DNA from: Lentibacillus populi
Lineage (GTDB): Bacteria > Bacillota > Bacilli > Bacillales > Amphibacillaceae
Length of the DNA: 64,000 nucleotides
Assembly: GCA_014642895.1 (NCBI GenBank)
Contig: BMJD01000005.1
Coordinates: 1 to 64,000 of the forward strand
Reading direction: 5' to 3'
The translations under genes were made by a program, and so were the position numbers. Positions 28,829-38,069 of the stretch are shown piece after piece; the first letter of the stretch is position 1, and every line of letters begins with the position of its first letter. Under the pieces are notes generated by a model. That model was not told the DNA's origin and did no database searches. It was given only the letters and a program-made list of their open reading frames with translations.

Positions 28829-28902
28829 TAAGAAAGTATAAAAATCCGGCACTATTCCGCTCATGTCAGGGTAGGCCACGTCCGGATCCAGCGCCTTTGT
28901 TC
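28829..28902. repeat. modular intergenic repeat, short copy 3
   Basis: It begins TAAGAAAGTATAAAAATCCG, then GGCCACGTCCGGATCCAGCG, and ends directly with GCGCCTTTGTTC. It keeps both ends of copies 1 and 2 but none of the middle, at 74 bp. It lies between the icmF terminator and the gene end. Confidence 0.75.
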
Positions 28903-28936
28903 ACTTTTTTTCTTCCGTATCAAAAAACGCATGAAA

Positions 28937-31900
28937 TCACATATTTCTCCTGTACTGCCCGCCTACTTCATACAGTGCATTCGTAATTTGTCCAAGACTC
29001 GCCACTTTGACGGTTTCCATCAGTTCAGCAAAGATGTTCCCACCGGATGTGGCAACCTGCTTTAGCTGTTTTAGTGCAGCGTCAACATGCGCCTTATTGG
29101 CATTTTGGAATTTATGCAGCTCACTGATTTGATGTTCTTTTTCCTCAGTCGATGAACGGGCAAGCTCCATGGAATCAATCTCTTCCTCTGAAGGCGGATT
29201 TGGACTTAAATACGTATTTACGCCAATTATCGGCAGTTCACCTGAATGTTTCTTGCCTTCGTAATAAAGCGATTCTTCCTGGATTTTACCACGTTGATAC
29301 TGCCGCTCCATTGCTCCTAATACGCCGCCTCGGTCATTCATTTTTTCAAATTCCTGTAGTACTGCTTCCTCAACAAGATCGGTTAACTCCTCAACAATAA
29401 ATGAACCTTGCAGGGAGTTTTCATTTTTCGTTAGGCCGAACTCTTTATTGATAATCATTTGAATCGCCATTGCTCGTCGTACCGATTCCTCTGTCGGCGT
29501 TGTAATCGCCTCATCATAAGAATTAGTATGCAAAGAATTACAGTTATCCTGAATTGCTAGCAATGCCTGCAATGTGGTGCGAATATCATTAAATTGAATT
29601 TCCTGTGCATGCAAAGACCTTCCAGACGTTTGCACATGATATTTCAACTTCTGGCTCCGTTCATCGGCGCCATATTTATCCCTCATGGTCACAGCCCAGA
29701 TACGACGGGCAACACGGCCAATCACCGTATATTCCGGATCAAGTCCGTTTGAGAAAAAGAAGGACAGGTTTTTGGCGAATTTGTTAATGTCCATTCCCCG
29801 GCTCAAATAATATTCCACATAAGTAAATCCGTTTGCCAGTGTAAAGGCAAGCTGTGTAATCGGATTTGCTCCTGCTTCGGCAATATGATAGCCGGATATC
29901 GAAACCGAATAATAATTGCGGACGTTTTTATCGATAAAATATTGCTGAATATCCCCCATCATACGTAACGCAAATTCAGTTGAAAAAATACACGTGTTTT
30001 GCCCCTGATCTTCTTTTAAAATATCGGCCTGAACCGTTCCCCGAACAACGGCCAATGTATCGTCTTTCAGTTTTTCATATTCCGCTTTGTTAGGTTCCCG
30101 GCCGTTTTCTTCTTTAAATTTAGCAAGTTGCTGATCAATTGCTGTATTGAAAAACATCGCCAGGATAATTGGTGCCGGACCGTTGATCGTCATCGATACC
30201 GATGTTAATGGATTCGTTAAATCAAAACCATCGTACAGCTTTTTCATGTCTCTAAGTGTACAAATATTAACCCCGCTTTCGCCGACTTTTCCATAGATAT
30301 CCGGGCGTTTTGCTGGGTCTTCTCCGTATAATGTCACCGAATCAAACGCTGTCGAAAGACGTTTCGCATCATTATTTTTTGATAAATAATGAAAACGGCG
30401 GTTTGTCCGCTCTGGTGTCCCTTCACCGGCAAACTGTCGTGTCGGATCCTCCCCTTTGCGTTTAAAAGGGAAAACTCCTGCTGTAAATGGAAAAGCACCA
30501 GGGACATTTTCTTTTAAAAGCCAGGTTAGCCGCTCACCCCAGTCTGTATAATTGGGAAATGCAACTTTCGGAATTTTTAAGCCTGACAATGATTCGGTGA
30601 CAATATCCATTTCGATTTCTTTACCCCGAACAGCGAATGTCATTTTATCCTGACTGTACCTTTCCTTTGTTTCATCCCAGCTGTCCAGCAGTTTTTTTGT
30701 TTTTGGATCAAGTTCTTCCTCGAGGCTGGCAATTTTATCATCAATGGTTTGGATGGCAGCGTCTCCATCCAATACTTCTTTTACCCCTTCAAGCTGGTAA
30801 AGCTTTCGCGCGATATCACTTTGCTTTTCGACATTATGATGATAGTTGCGCACATGTGTTGCAATTTCGCGCAAATAATGACGGCGCTCGTTGGTAATGA
30901 TCATGTTCTGCTTTTCGGCAATGGTATTCCGATTGAAGTCGATCGTCTCATTCCAATCGTATTTTTCGTTTAACGTATCGACAATCGAGGCAAATAATGC
31001 ATTCGTACCTTCATCATTAAACTGGCTTGCAATGGTCCCAAATACCGGGAACTTTGTTTGGTCCTGGTGGAAGAGCATATGGCTTCGTTCATATTGCTTA
31101 CGAACTTGATTCAGTGCATCTTCAGACCCTTTTTGCTCAAATTTATTAATGACTATAAAGTCGGCGTAATCAATCATATCAATTTTCTCTAATTGGGATG
31201 GAGCCCCGAATTCCGCTGTCATGACATACATGGACAGATCCGTTACATCGGTGATTGCAGCATTCCCCTGACCGATACCACTTGTTTCCACAATAATGAA
31301 GTCATAACCGGAGGCTTTCACAACTTCGATGGCTTCCTGGATTGCTTTGGATAATTCCGTACTTGAATCGCGGGTTGCAAGTGACCGCATATAAACCCGG
31401 TCGCTAAAAATGGCATTCATGCGAATCCGGTCACCAAGCAACGCTCCACCTGTTTTCCTTTTTGTCGGGTCGATCGAAATAATCGCGATTTTTTTATCCG
31501 GAATCTCATGGATGAAACGACGGATTAATTCATCGGTCAAGGAGCTCTTTCCTGCTCCGCCGGTACCAGTAATCCCGAGAACGGGGGTTTTATCATGTGC
31601 CTTCTGCCGGATCACTTTCAATACTGTCTGTTTTTCCGTATCATCGACCGAACCGTTCTCCATATAGGTGATGAATTTTGCAATAGCACCACGATCTCCC
31701 TTGAACAATTTTTCCTGATCCTTTTTGACATTAATCGGGGGAACGAAATCACATTTTTCCAAGATACGATTAATCATGCCTTGGAGTCCATACTTCCTGC
31801 CGTCCTCCGGTGAAAAGATCCATGTCACACCATATTCGTGCAGCTCCTTAATCTCGCGGGGAAGAATCGTTCCACCGCCGCCGCCGACAACCTTAATATG

Positions 31901-32179
31901 ATCTGCACCGAGTTCCTTTAATAAATCAACCATGTATTTAAAATATTCGACATGACCTCCTTGATAGGATGAAATAGCTATTCCTTGTGCATCCTCCTGA
32001 ATGGCGGCGTGCACCACTTCTTCGACGGAGCGGTTATGCCCCAAATGGATAACCTCTGCACCACTGGACTGCATAATTCTCCGCATAATGTTAATCGATG
32101 CATCATGCCCATCAAACAGACTGGAAGCGGATACGATACGGACAGGGTTTTTTGGATAGTAAACTTCCGGGCTTTCCAT
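28937..32179 (-). CDS. icmF: fused isobutyryl-CoA mutase IcmF
   Basis: A 1080-residue adenosylcobalamin enzyme that interconverts isobutyryl-CoA and butyryl-CoA (some members also act on pivalyl- or isovaleryl-CoA). In order: a B12-binding domain (residues 10-140; [12 protein letters not shown] at 23-34 supplies the lower-ligand His), a MeaB-like GTPase chaperone ([11 protein letters not shown] near 200-212), a linker, and the substrate-binding TIM barrel (about 560-1080, with CGL-type motifs such as [19 protein letters not shown]). It starts 3 bases after the tetR stop behind GGGAGGAGTATAAATA. It links valine-derived acyl-CoA to the beta-oxidation genes upstream. No cobalamin riboswitch was seen. 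Confidence 0.96.
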   Translation of the reverse strand: MESPEVYYPKNPVRIVSASSLFDGHDASINIMRRIMQSSGAEVIHLGHNRSVEEVVHAAIQEDAQGIAISSYQGGHVEYFKYMVDLLKELGADHIKVVGGGGGTILPREIKELHEYGVTWIFSPEDGRKYGLQGMINRILEKCDFVPPINVKKDQEKLFKGDRGAIAKFITYMENGSVDDTEKQTVLKVIRQKAHDKTPVLGITGTGGAGKSSLTDELIRRFIHEIPDKKIAIISIDPTKRKTGGALLGDRIRMNAIFSDRVYMRSLATRDSSTELSKAIQEAIEVVKASGYDFIIVETSGIGQGNAAITDVTDLSMYVMTAEFGAPSQLEKIDMIDYADFIVINKFEQKGSEDALNQVRKQYERSHMLFHQDQTKFPVFGTIASQFNDEGTNALFASIVDTLNEKYDWNETIDFNRNTIAEKQNMIITNERRHYLREIATHVRNYHHNVEKQSDIARKLYQLEGVKEVLDGDAAIQTIDDKIASLEEELDPKTKKLLDSWDETKERYSQDKMTFAVRGKEIEMDIVTESLSGLKIPKVAFPNYTDWGERLTWLLKENVPGAFPFTAGVFPFKRKGEDPTRQFAGEGTPERTNRRFHYLSKNNDAKRLSTAFDSVTLYGEDPAKRPDIYGKVGESGVNICTLRDMKKLYDGFDLTNPLTSVSMTINGPAPIILAMFFNTAIDQQLAKFKEENGREPNKAEYEKLKDDTLAVVRGTVQADILKEDQGQNTCIFSTEFALRMMGDIQQYFIDKNVRNYYSVSISGYHIAEAGANPITQLAFTLANGFTYVEYYLSRGMDINKFAKNLSFFFSNGLDPEYTVIGRVARRIWAVTMRDKYGADERSQKLKYHVQTSGRSLHAQEIQFNDIRTTLQALLAIQDNCNSLHTNSYDEAITTPTEESVRRAMAIQMIINKEFGLTKNENSLQGSFIVEELTDLVEEAVLQEFEKMNDRGGVLGAMERQYQRGKIQEESLYYEGKKHSGELPIIGVNTYLSPNPPSEEEIDSMELARSSTEEKEHQISELHKFQNANKAHVDAALKQLKQVATSGGNIFAELMETVKVASLGQITNALYEVGGQYRRNM

Positions 32180-32182
32180 TAT

Positions 32183-32836
32183 TTATACTCCTCCCTTTTG
32201 TGTAAATCCCTCGTCTGGTTGTGCCTTAATATTTAAACCTTTCAGCAGGTAATTGATTTGACCGTCAATATATTCTTCCAGTGTAAATTGCTTTTGGAGT
32301 ATCCACCTTCTGAATCCCCACATTTGCCCTTGGACAAAAATATTGTTTGCTAAAAGCTCCACATCCTGTTTCGCTATTTCATCAGGCAGACAGGCAGCAA
32401 TAACTCGTTCGAGCATACTGATCATATCCCGCTCTTTACGCAGCACGTATTCTCTTGATTCCTTTTTGAGCGATTTTACTTCCTGATATAGGATGAGAAC
32501 CTCCTCCTGCATGTCATCCATCAAGTGAAAATAGGATTGAATCACAGAGACAAAGTTTGCAACGGATGGAGTTGCCAAGTTAATTTTTGCCTCCAGCTGG
32601 TCACGAACCTGATGGTGAATCGAATCGACAACTAGAAACAAAATATCTTCTTTTGTACGAATATATTCATACAGCGTTCCGATACTGAAGCCCGCTTCCT
32701 TGGCAATTTCTCTCGTAGTGGTCCGATGAAAGCCTTTTTCCTTGAAAAGGGTAATCGCTCCTTGAACCATTTGGGTGCGCCGTTTTTCAATCAACTCCTG
32801 ATCCTTTACAGAGGAAAGAATTTGTTTGTCCGTCAT
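32183..32836 (-). CDS. TetR-family regulator of the acyl-CoA cluster
   Basis: A 217-residue regulator. The N-terminal helix-turn-helix (residues 17-63) includes LFKEKGFHRTTTREIAKEAGFS and the TLYEYIRTKEDIL segment typical of TetR proteins. The helical C-terminal half would bind a ligand, here plausibly an acyl-CoA. The start at MTDKQILSSV is supported by GGAAGGGAGGGTGTAC; 25 upstream codons were dropped. It is cotranscribed with icmF, which it abuts. It is a candidate for the repressor acting at the palindromes near 40364 and 37868, in analogy with FadR, but a separate fadR may exist elsewhere. Confidence 0.85.
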   Translation of the reverse strand: MTDKQILSSVKDQELIEKRRTQMVQGAITLFKEKGFHRTTTREIAKEAGFSIGTLYEYIRTKEDILFLVVDSIHHQVRDQLEAKINLATPSVANFVSVIQSYFHLMDDMQEEVLILYQEVKSLKKESREYVLRKERDMISMLERVIAACLPDEIAKQDVELLANNIFVQGQMWGFRRWILQKQFTLEEYIDGQINYLLKGLNIKAQPDEGFTQKGGV

Positions 32837-32956
32837 GTACACCCTCCCTTCCTTCTTCCATTTTTGATAGCATTCCGATAACAACCTGTATGGATCACTA
32901 GCTTCATCCAATACGAACTCGACATCATGTCGCGCGTTCCCCCTGGGTTGTCGCGC

Positions 32957-32979
32957 GAAATCGGCTCAATGCCGATTTC
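32957..32979 (-). terminator. hairpin after acdA
   Basis: GAAATCGGC and GCCGATTTC form a perfect stem 12 bases beyond the acdA stop; the stem is identical to that after fbaA. The minus-strand tail (GCGCGACAA) is not T-rich, so read-through into tetR and icmF is likely. Confidence 0.45.
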
Positions 32980-32991
32980 ATTGCTCCAACT

Positions 32992-34131
32992 TTATTTCGT
33001 CAGCATCCTGCCAATAACCAGGCGCTGTACTTCATTTGTTCCTTCATAGATTTGCGTAATTTTTGCATCGCGCATATAGCGCTCGACCGGGTAATCCTTT
33101 GTATAGCCATAGCCACCGAATACCTGGACTGCTTCCACCGTAATACGCATCGCAGCGTCACCTGCAAATAATTTTGACATTGCTGATGCTTTTCCGTATG
33201 GCTGTCCTTGTGATTCCAGCCATGCTGCTTGGTAGGTTAACAGACGGGCAGCTTCAACTTCGGTTGCCATGTCAGCTAACTTAAACGAGATTCCTTGATT
33301 ATGTGCAATCGGTTTGCCAAATTGCTCACGCTCTTTTGCATAGTCAACCGCCGCATCAAGTGCTCCTTGGGCAATACCTAATGCCTGTGCTGCGATGCCA
33401 TTGCGTCCTCCGTCAAGGGTTGCCATGGCAATTTTAAAGCCTTCTCCTTCCGCACCTAGCATATTTTCTTTCGGTACACGGCAATTTTCAAAAATTAATT
33501 CGGTTGTAGGGGATGAACGAATGCCCAATTTCTTTTCTTTTTTGCCGAAAGTAAATCCCTTTGTGCCTTTTTCGACAATAAAAGCACTAACCCCTTTATG
33601 TCTGGCCTCTGGATCTGTCTTGGCAAAAACAAGATAAATATCAGCCACACCACCGTTGGTAATCCACACTTTATTCCCGTTCAGCACATAGTGATCGCCA
33701 TCTTTTTTCGCGGTTGTTTTCATAGCTGCCGCATCACTTCCTGCACCAGGCTCTGACAGCGCATAGGCGCCCAATGCTTCACCTGTTGCCAAACGAGTGA
33801 GGAATGTTTGCTTTTGTGCTTCATTTCCGTATTTAAAGATTGGCCAGCTGCAAAGCGACAGGTGTGCCGATAGTGTAACACCTGTTGAGGCACAAACACG
33901 TGATAGCTCCTCTACAGCTATGACATAACTGACAAAATCCCCACCAATCCCGCCATATTCTTCAGGCCATGGAATCCCGGTCAAGCCAAGTTCCGCCATT
34001 TTATTAAAAATTTCGCGGTCAAAGCGTTCTTCTTCATCACGCTTAGCTGCTGTTGGCTCGACGTCTTTCTTCGCAAAATCCCGAACCATTTTACGCAGCA
34101 TTTCCTGTTCATCGGTTAGTTGAAAATTCAT
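32992..34131 (-). CDS. acdA: acyl-CoA dehydrogenase AcdA
   Basis: A 379-residue FAD enzyme that makes the trans-2 double bond of acyl-CoA, passing electrons to electron-transfer flavoprotein. Motifs include [14 protein letters not shown] and WITNG around the flavin, the ACAD signature near [20 protein letters not shown], and the catalytic Glu in [12 protein letters not shown] near residue 363. It matches B. subtilis AcdA closely from [22 protein letters not shown] on, and in both species lies near fadF and rpoE. A short- or branched-chain preference is likely but not proven from sequence. Confidence 0.93.
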   Translation of the reverse strand: MNFQLTDEQEMLRKMVRDFAKKDVEPTAAKRDEEERFDREIFNKMAELGLTGIPWPEEYGGIGGDFVSYVIAVEELSRVCASTGVTLSAHLSLCSWPIFKYGNEAQKQTFLTRLATGEALGAYALSEPGAGSDAAAMKTTAKKDGDHYVLNGNKVWITNGGVADIYLVFAKTDPEARHKGVSAFIVEKGTKGFTFGKKEKKLGIRSSPTTELIFENCRVPKENMLGAEGEGFKIAMATLDGGRNGIAAQALGIAQGALDAAVDYAKEREQFGKPIAHNQGISFKLADMATEVEAARLLTYQAAWLESQGQPYGKASAMSKLFAGDAAMRITVEAVQVFGGYGYTKDYPVERYMRDAKITQIYEGTNEVQRLVIGRMLTK

Positions 34132-34326
34132 TTTGTACTCCTGGTCATTTTAGGTGCAATCCATGTTAAAAACATTAAAACAACCAGGGTCACCTCCCTT
34201 ATAATCTTTTATATCTAATAAGTCCTGTGTTAAATCGCTATACTAATTGATTCCATATATCTTATTCAAAAAACTGCACTCGCCCATGCTTGAAAGCACT
34301 AAACAGTGCCAGCTAGTTAGAGCTTT

Positions 34327-35469
34327 TCAGTCTAGTAAGAGATGTTTGGCGATAACGATATGCTGTATTTCGTTTGTTCCTTCATAGATTTCTGTTATCT
34401 TCGCATCCCGGAAAAGGCGTTCCACAGGGTAGTCCTTGGTATATCCGTAACCGCCGTATACTTGCACAGCCTCAATTGCCGTTTTTCTTGCGGTTTTCGC
34501 CGCGTACATTTTGGCCATGGATACCTCTTTGCTACACGCACTATTTTGCTGAACAAGCGATGCAGCATGATAGGTTAATAGTTTTGCAGCTTCTACCTCT
34601 GTTGCCATGTCAGCTAGTTTAAAGGAAATTCCTTGATTATGGGCAATGGGCTTACCGAATTGTTCACGGGTACTCGCATAGTTTGTGGCGTACGCAAGTG
34701 CTGCTTCAGCAATTCCTAAAGCCTGAGCAGCAATTCCAATTCGCCCATGATTCAGAATGGCCATCGCAATTTTGAAACCGTCTCCCTCTTTACCAAGCAG
34801 CTGCTCTTGCGGAACGATACACTGGTCGAAATTTAGTTGTACCGTATTGGAACCGTGTAACCCCATTTTCTTTTCCTTCTTGCCGATGACTAGACCCGGT
34901 GTATCTTTTTCGACGATAAATGTACTCACACCGCTTTTTCCCCGTTCATCGCTTGTGCGGGCAAAGGTAATGTACGTGTCTGCTTCCCCCCCATTCGTTA
35001 TAAACATCTTTGACCCGTTTAAAATATAGTTGTCGCCAGCTTTTTTCGCTTTCATTTTCAAACTGGCTGCATCTGAACCCGCACCAGGCTCTGTCAGGGC
35101 GAACGCACCCAAATATTCACCGGAGGCAAGCTTAGGCAAGTAGTGTTTCTTCTGTTCTTCATTACCGAAATAACGGATTGGATTAGTCCCTACAGATGTG
35201 TGTACGGATAAAATGACGCCAAGTGTGGCACTAACTTTGGATAATTCATTTATCGCAATAATATAAGAGATGAGATCCATGCCACTTCCACCATATTCCG
35301 TCGGGATTGGGATTCCCATCAGCCCAAGCTTCCCCATCTTCTGAATGAGCTCTCTTGGGAAACGGTCTTCTCGTTCCATACGTTCCACTTCTTTTGCGAC
35401 TTCTTTATGGGCAAAGTCGCGCACCATCTTACGGATCATTTCCTGTTCCTCGGATAAATACAAGTTCAT
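34327..35469 (-). CDS. second acyl-CoA dehydrogenase (MmgC-like)
   Basis: A 380-residue paralogue of the downstream acdA product, clearly of the same family, with [23 protein letters not shown] and the catalytic Glu in EIYEGTNEIQH near residue 365. It should be a cytosolic FAD and ETF-linked dehydrogenase of short or branched acyl-CoA. Position after 3-hydroxybutyryl-CoA dehydrogenase and thiolase genes resembles the mmg cluster and the equivalent Bacillus halodurans cluster. The start follows GGGGGCGAATGG. The 195 bases between it and acdA hold no clear gene. Division of labour with AcdA is unknown. Confidence 0.9.
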   Translation of the reverse strand: MNLYLSEEQEMIRKMVRDFAHKEVAKEVERMEREDRFPRELIQKMGKLGLMGIPIPTEYGGSGMDLISYIIAINELSKVSATLGVILSVHTSVGTNPIRYFGNEEQKKHYLPKLASGEYLGAFALTEPGAGSDAASLKMKAKKAGDNYILNGSKMFITNGGEADTYITFARTSDERGKSGVSTFIVEKDTPGLVIGKKEKKMGLHGSNTVQLNFDQCIVPQEQLLGKEGDGFKIAMAILNHGRIGIAAQALGIAEAALAYATNYASTREQFGKPIAHNQGISFKLADMATEVEAAKLLTYHAASLVQQNSACSKEVSMAKMYAAKTARKTAIEAVQVYGGYGYTKDYPVERLFRDAKITEIYEGTNEIQHIVIAKHLLLD

Positions 35470-35559
35470 CCATTCGCCCCCTTTTTGTCTATCATGCTGT
35501 TATCGTAAAAATCGTTTTGACCTTCTATATTTATCTATTGCGCTTCCGGCAGTGTGGCT

Positions 35560-36414
35560 TTAATCGCCGTATTGGTAAAATCCGCGGCCCGACTTTTTAC
35601 CAAGCCAGCCAGCGTTCACATATTTCCGAAGTAATGGACATGGGCGATATTTACTGTCGCCAAATCCTTCGTAAAGTACTTCCATGATATAAAGACACGT
35701 GTCCAAACCGATGAAATCAGCTAATGTCAAAGGTCCCATCGGATGATTCATGCCGAGTTTCATCACTGTGTCAATGTCTTCAACCGATGCTACTCCTTCG
35801 TATAATGCAAATACTGCTTCATTAATCATTGGCATAAGAATACGATTGGCAGCGAATCCTGGTAAATCACTCACTTCAACAGACGTTTTCGCTAATTGTT
35901 TTGCCATGTTTTCTATTGTCTGATATGTTTCATCACTCGTTTGCAGTCCGCGAATAATTTCAACCAGTTTCATTATTGGAACCGGATTCATAAAATGCAT
36001 CCCAATTACCTGATCGGGGCGACTTGTTGCACCTGCTATTTCTGTAATTGGTAATGAGGATGTATTCGACGCTAAAATGGCATGTTTTGGTGTGATGTTG
36101 TCGAGTTCGGCAAACACCTTAGCCTTCACTTCCATATTTTCGACGACTGCTTCAATGACTACATCACACGAAGCGGCATCGGTTAATGTTGTCGAAGGAT
36201 GCAGCCGATTTAACGTGTCCGTTTTCTGTGTTTCCGTGATTCGCTCTTTTTCGACTGCTCGCATCAATAACTTTTCAATATTTTTCATGCCTTTTTCCAA
36301 TGCTTGCTCACTCATATCGTTTAAAAAAACATCAAAGCCTGACTGGGCACAGACCTGGGCAATCCCTGAGCCCATTTGTCCTGCACCGATTACCATCACT
36401 TTTTTTATATCCAT
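35560..36414 (-). CDS. 3-hydroxybutyryl-CoA dehydrogenase
   Basis: A 284-residue NAD(P)-dependent dehydrogenase that oxidises 3-hydroxyacyl-Co[21 protein letters not shown] carries the Rossmann glycines. [16 protein letters not shown] holds the catalytic His, and the C-terminal helical domain ends GRGFYQYGD, with [19 protein letters not shown]. The start follows GGGAGGAATCAGACGAAC. It equals MmgB/Hbd in family. Next to a thiolase and two acyl-CoA dehydrogenases it completes most of a beta-oxidation spiral; no enoyl-CoA hydratase was found in the window. Confidence 0.95.
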   Translation of the reverse strand: MDIKKVMVIGAGQMGSGIAQVCAQSGFDVFLNDMSEQALEKGMKNIEKLLMRAVEKERITETQKTDTLNRLHPSTTLTDAASCDVVIEAVVENMEVKAKVFAELDNITPKHAILASNTSSLPITEIAGATSRPDQVIGMHFMNPVPIMKLVEIIRGLQTSDETYQTIENMAKQLAKTSVEVSDLPGFAANRILMPMINEAVFALYEGVASVEDIDTVMKLGMNHPMGPLTLADFIGLDTCLYIMEVLYEGFGDSKYRPCPLLRKYVNAGWLGKKSGRGFYQYGD

Positions 36415-36608
36415 GTTCGTCTGATTCCTCCCTTATGATCTGAGCACCATGATATTTATTGGTGATATGCCTTTGCATATGGTGTTATTACTGCTTAGGA
36501 TGCACTATTTTACAGTACTTGGATGGTATTGCGCGGTCCAAAAATGTTACCCGCGCGCTCATCCCGTACAAAATATTACTATTTAAGAGACTGCCCCTTG
36601 CCTATAGT

Positions 36609-37796
36609 TTACTGTTTAGGTACTTCCACTAAAATGGCATCCCCTTGGCCACCGCCACTGCAAATCGCCGCAATCCCTAATCCACCACCGCGGCGTTTTA
36701 GTTCATGAATCAGTGTTAAAATAATGCGAGCGCCGCTAGCACCAATCGGGTGACCTAGTGCTACTGCGCCACCATTCACATTTACCTTTTCCGGATCTAT
36801 ACCAGCAATTTGTCCACTAGCCAAAGAAACAACGGCAAAAGCTTCGTTAATCTCAAATAAATCAATATCATCCTTGGAGTATCCTGTTTTCTCGAGCAGT
36901 TTATTAATTACAAGTCCTGGGGTTTGCGGAAAATTTTTAGCTTCAACCGCTACTTCTGCATGGCCTAGAACCGTTGCCATTGGTGTTTTGCCAAGCTCGG
37001 CTGCTTTTTCATCAGCCATAACGACAAATGCACATGCGCCGTCATTGACTCCCGGTGCATTACCGGCTGTGACCGTACCATCCGGGTCAAAAGCAGGGCG
37101 CAATGTAGCCAGCTTTTCCATACTTGTATCTTTACGGGGGGCCTCATCGGTATCAACAACAATGGCTCCCCCTTTACGTTGCGGAACCTCTAATGCGACA
37201 ATTTCCTCAGCGAATTTGCCGTCCTCTATCGCTTTTATCGCTCGCTGGTGACTGCGGAGTGACCACTCATCCTGCTGTTCTCTTGTCAATCCAAATTCTT
37301 CAGCAGTTGAATTTCCATAGTTACCCATATGGATTCCTTTAAACGAACATGTCAAGCCATCATGTATCATCAAATCAACTACCTTTTTATCACCCATGCG
37401 ATTTCCCCAGCGAGCATCCGGCAGGTAGTATGGCGCATTGCTCATGCTCTCCATCCCACCAGCAACGATCACTTCTTCATCGCCAAGACGAATTAATTGA
37501 TCGGCCAATGTAACGCTGCGGAGACCTGAGGCACATACTTTGTTAATCGTTTCTGTTTTTACTTCCCATGGAATTCCTGCTTCCCGTGCTGCCTGTCGTG
37601 AAGGAATCTGGCCTTGACCGCCTTGCAAAACCGTTCCCATGATGACTTCATCAATTTCCGATTCTGTCAGACCAGCACGATCTAGTGCGGAACGGATTGC
37701 CTTTCCACCTAGTTGGGAAGCGGTAAATGATTTTAATGCTCCGCCAAATTTGCCAAATGGTGTTCTTGCTCCTGAAATGATTACTGTTTTTCTCAT
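36609..37796 (-). CDS. acetyl-CoA C-acetyltransferase (thiolase)
   Basis: A 395-residue biosynthetic/degradative thiolase. The nucleophile cysteine lies in [12 protein letters not shown] near residue 88. [11 protein letters not shown] near 348 provides the His, and [10 protein letters not shown] near 378 the second cysteine. Family members interconvert acetoacetyl-CoA and two acetyl-CoA. It is close to MmgA. It lies upstream of hbd and downstream of fadF, with a candidate operator at 37868 and a stem-loop at 37898 separating it from fadF, so it may have its own promoter. Confidence 0.95.
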   Translation of the reverse strand: MRKTVIISGARTPFGKFGGALKSFTASQLGGKAIRSALDRAGLTESEIDEVIMGTVLQGGQGQIPSRQAAREAGIPWEVKTETINKVCASGLRSVTLADQLIRLGDEEVIVAGGMESMSNAPYYLPDARWGNRMGDKKVVDLMIHDGLTCSFKGIHMGNYGNSTAEEFGLTREQQDEWSLRSHQRAIKAIEDGKFAEEIVALEVPQRKGGAIVVDTDEAPRKDTSMEKLATLRPAFDPDGTVTAGNAPGVNDGACAFVVMADEKAAELGKTPMATVLGHAEVAVEAKNFPQTPGLVINKLLEKTGYSKDDIDLFEINEAFAVVSLASGQIAGIDPEKVNVNGGAVALGHPIGASGARIILTLIHELKRRGGGLGIAAICSGGGQGDAILVEVPKQ

Positions 37797-37867
37797 TGTT
37801 AAACCATTCCCTTCTAAATTATGTATTTCTATTAGAACAAGCTTTGATAACGCTTTCTTTATTCGAT

Positions 37868-37881
37868 TGAACGCTCGCTCA
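37868..37881. promoter_or_regulatory. candidate FadR-like operator upstream of the thiolase gene
   Basis: TGAACGCTCGCTCA is a 14-base imperfect palindrome 72 bases before the thiolase ATG. It matches ten of fourteen bases of TGAATGATCATTCA at 40364. The B. subtilis FadR site has TGAATGA/TCATTCA half-sites. Confidence 0.4.
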
Positions 37882-37897
37882 GATATACAGTTTAAAT

Positions 37898-37924
37898 GAA
37901 GAGGGGGCTATTTACCCTCTCTTC
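37898..37924 (-). terminator. hairpin between fadF and the thiolase gene
   Basis: GAAGAGGG and CCCTCTCTTC pair (one bulge) around GGCTATTTA. The minus-strand tail is ATTTAAAC. It may reduce fadF read-through. Confidence 0.45.
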
Positions 37925-37968
37925 CATTCTATCATTAATTTGAATCATTAAGCAAAATTGACATACAA

Positions 37969-38022
37969 GAGGATGTTCAAAAAGTCACCAAATGATAAGC
38001 GGCGACTTTTTGAACACGCACT
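37969..38022. repeat. TGTTCA-type palindromic repeat, copy e
   Basis: GAGGATGTTCAAAAAGTC and GACTTTTTGAACACGCACT form a perfect 12-bp core stem (GTTCAAAAAGTC) with ACCAAATGATAAGCGGC in the loop. It is the best-preserved short copy. It lies 48 bases after the fadF stop and could also act as its terminator. Confidence 0.8.
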
Positions 38023-38069
38023 ACAAGATTACTAGTTTGATCATCTTTGCCAAAATTGGACAGTAAGAA

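Noticed and set aside
32180..32182. Cobalamin riboswitch before icmF
   Set aside because: Only three bases separate tetR and icmF, and no B12-box sequence was seen before tetR.
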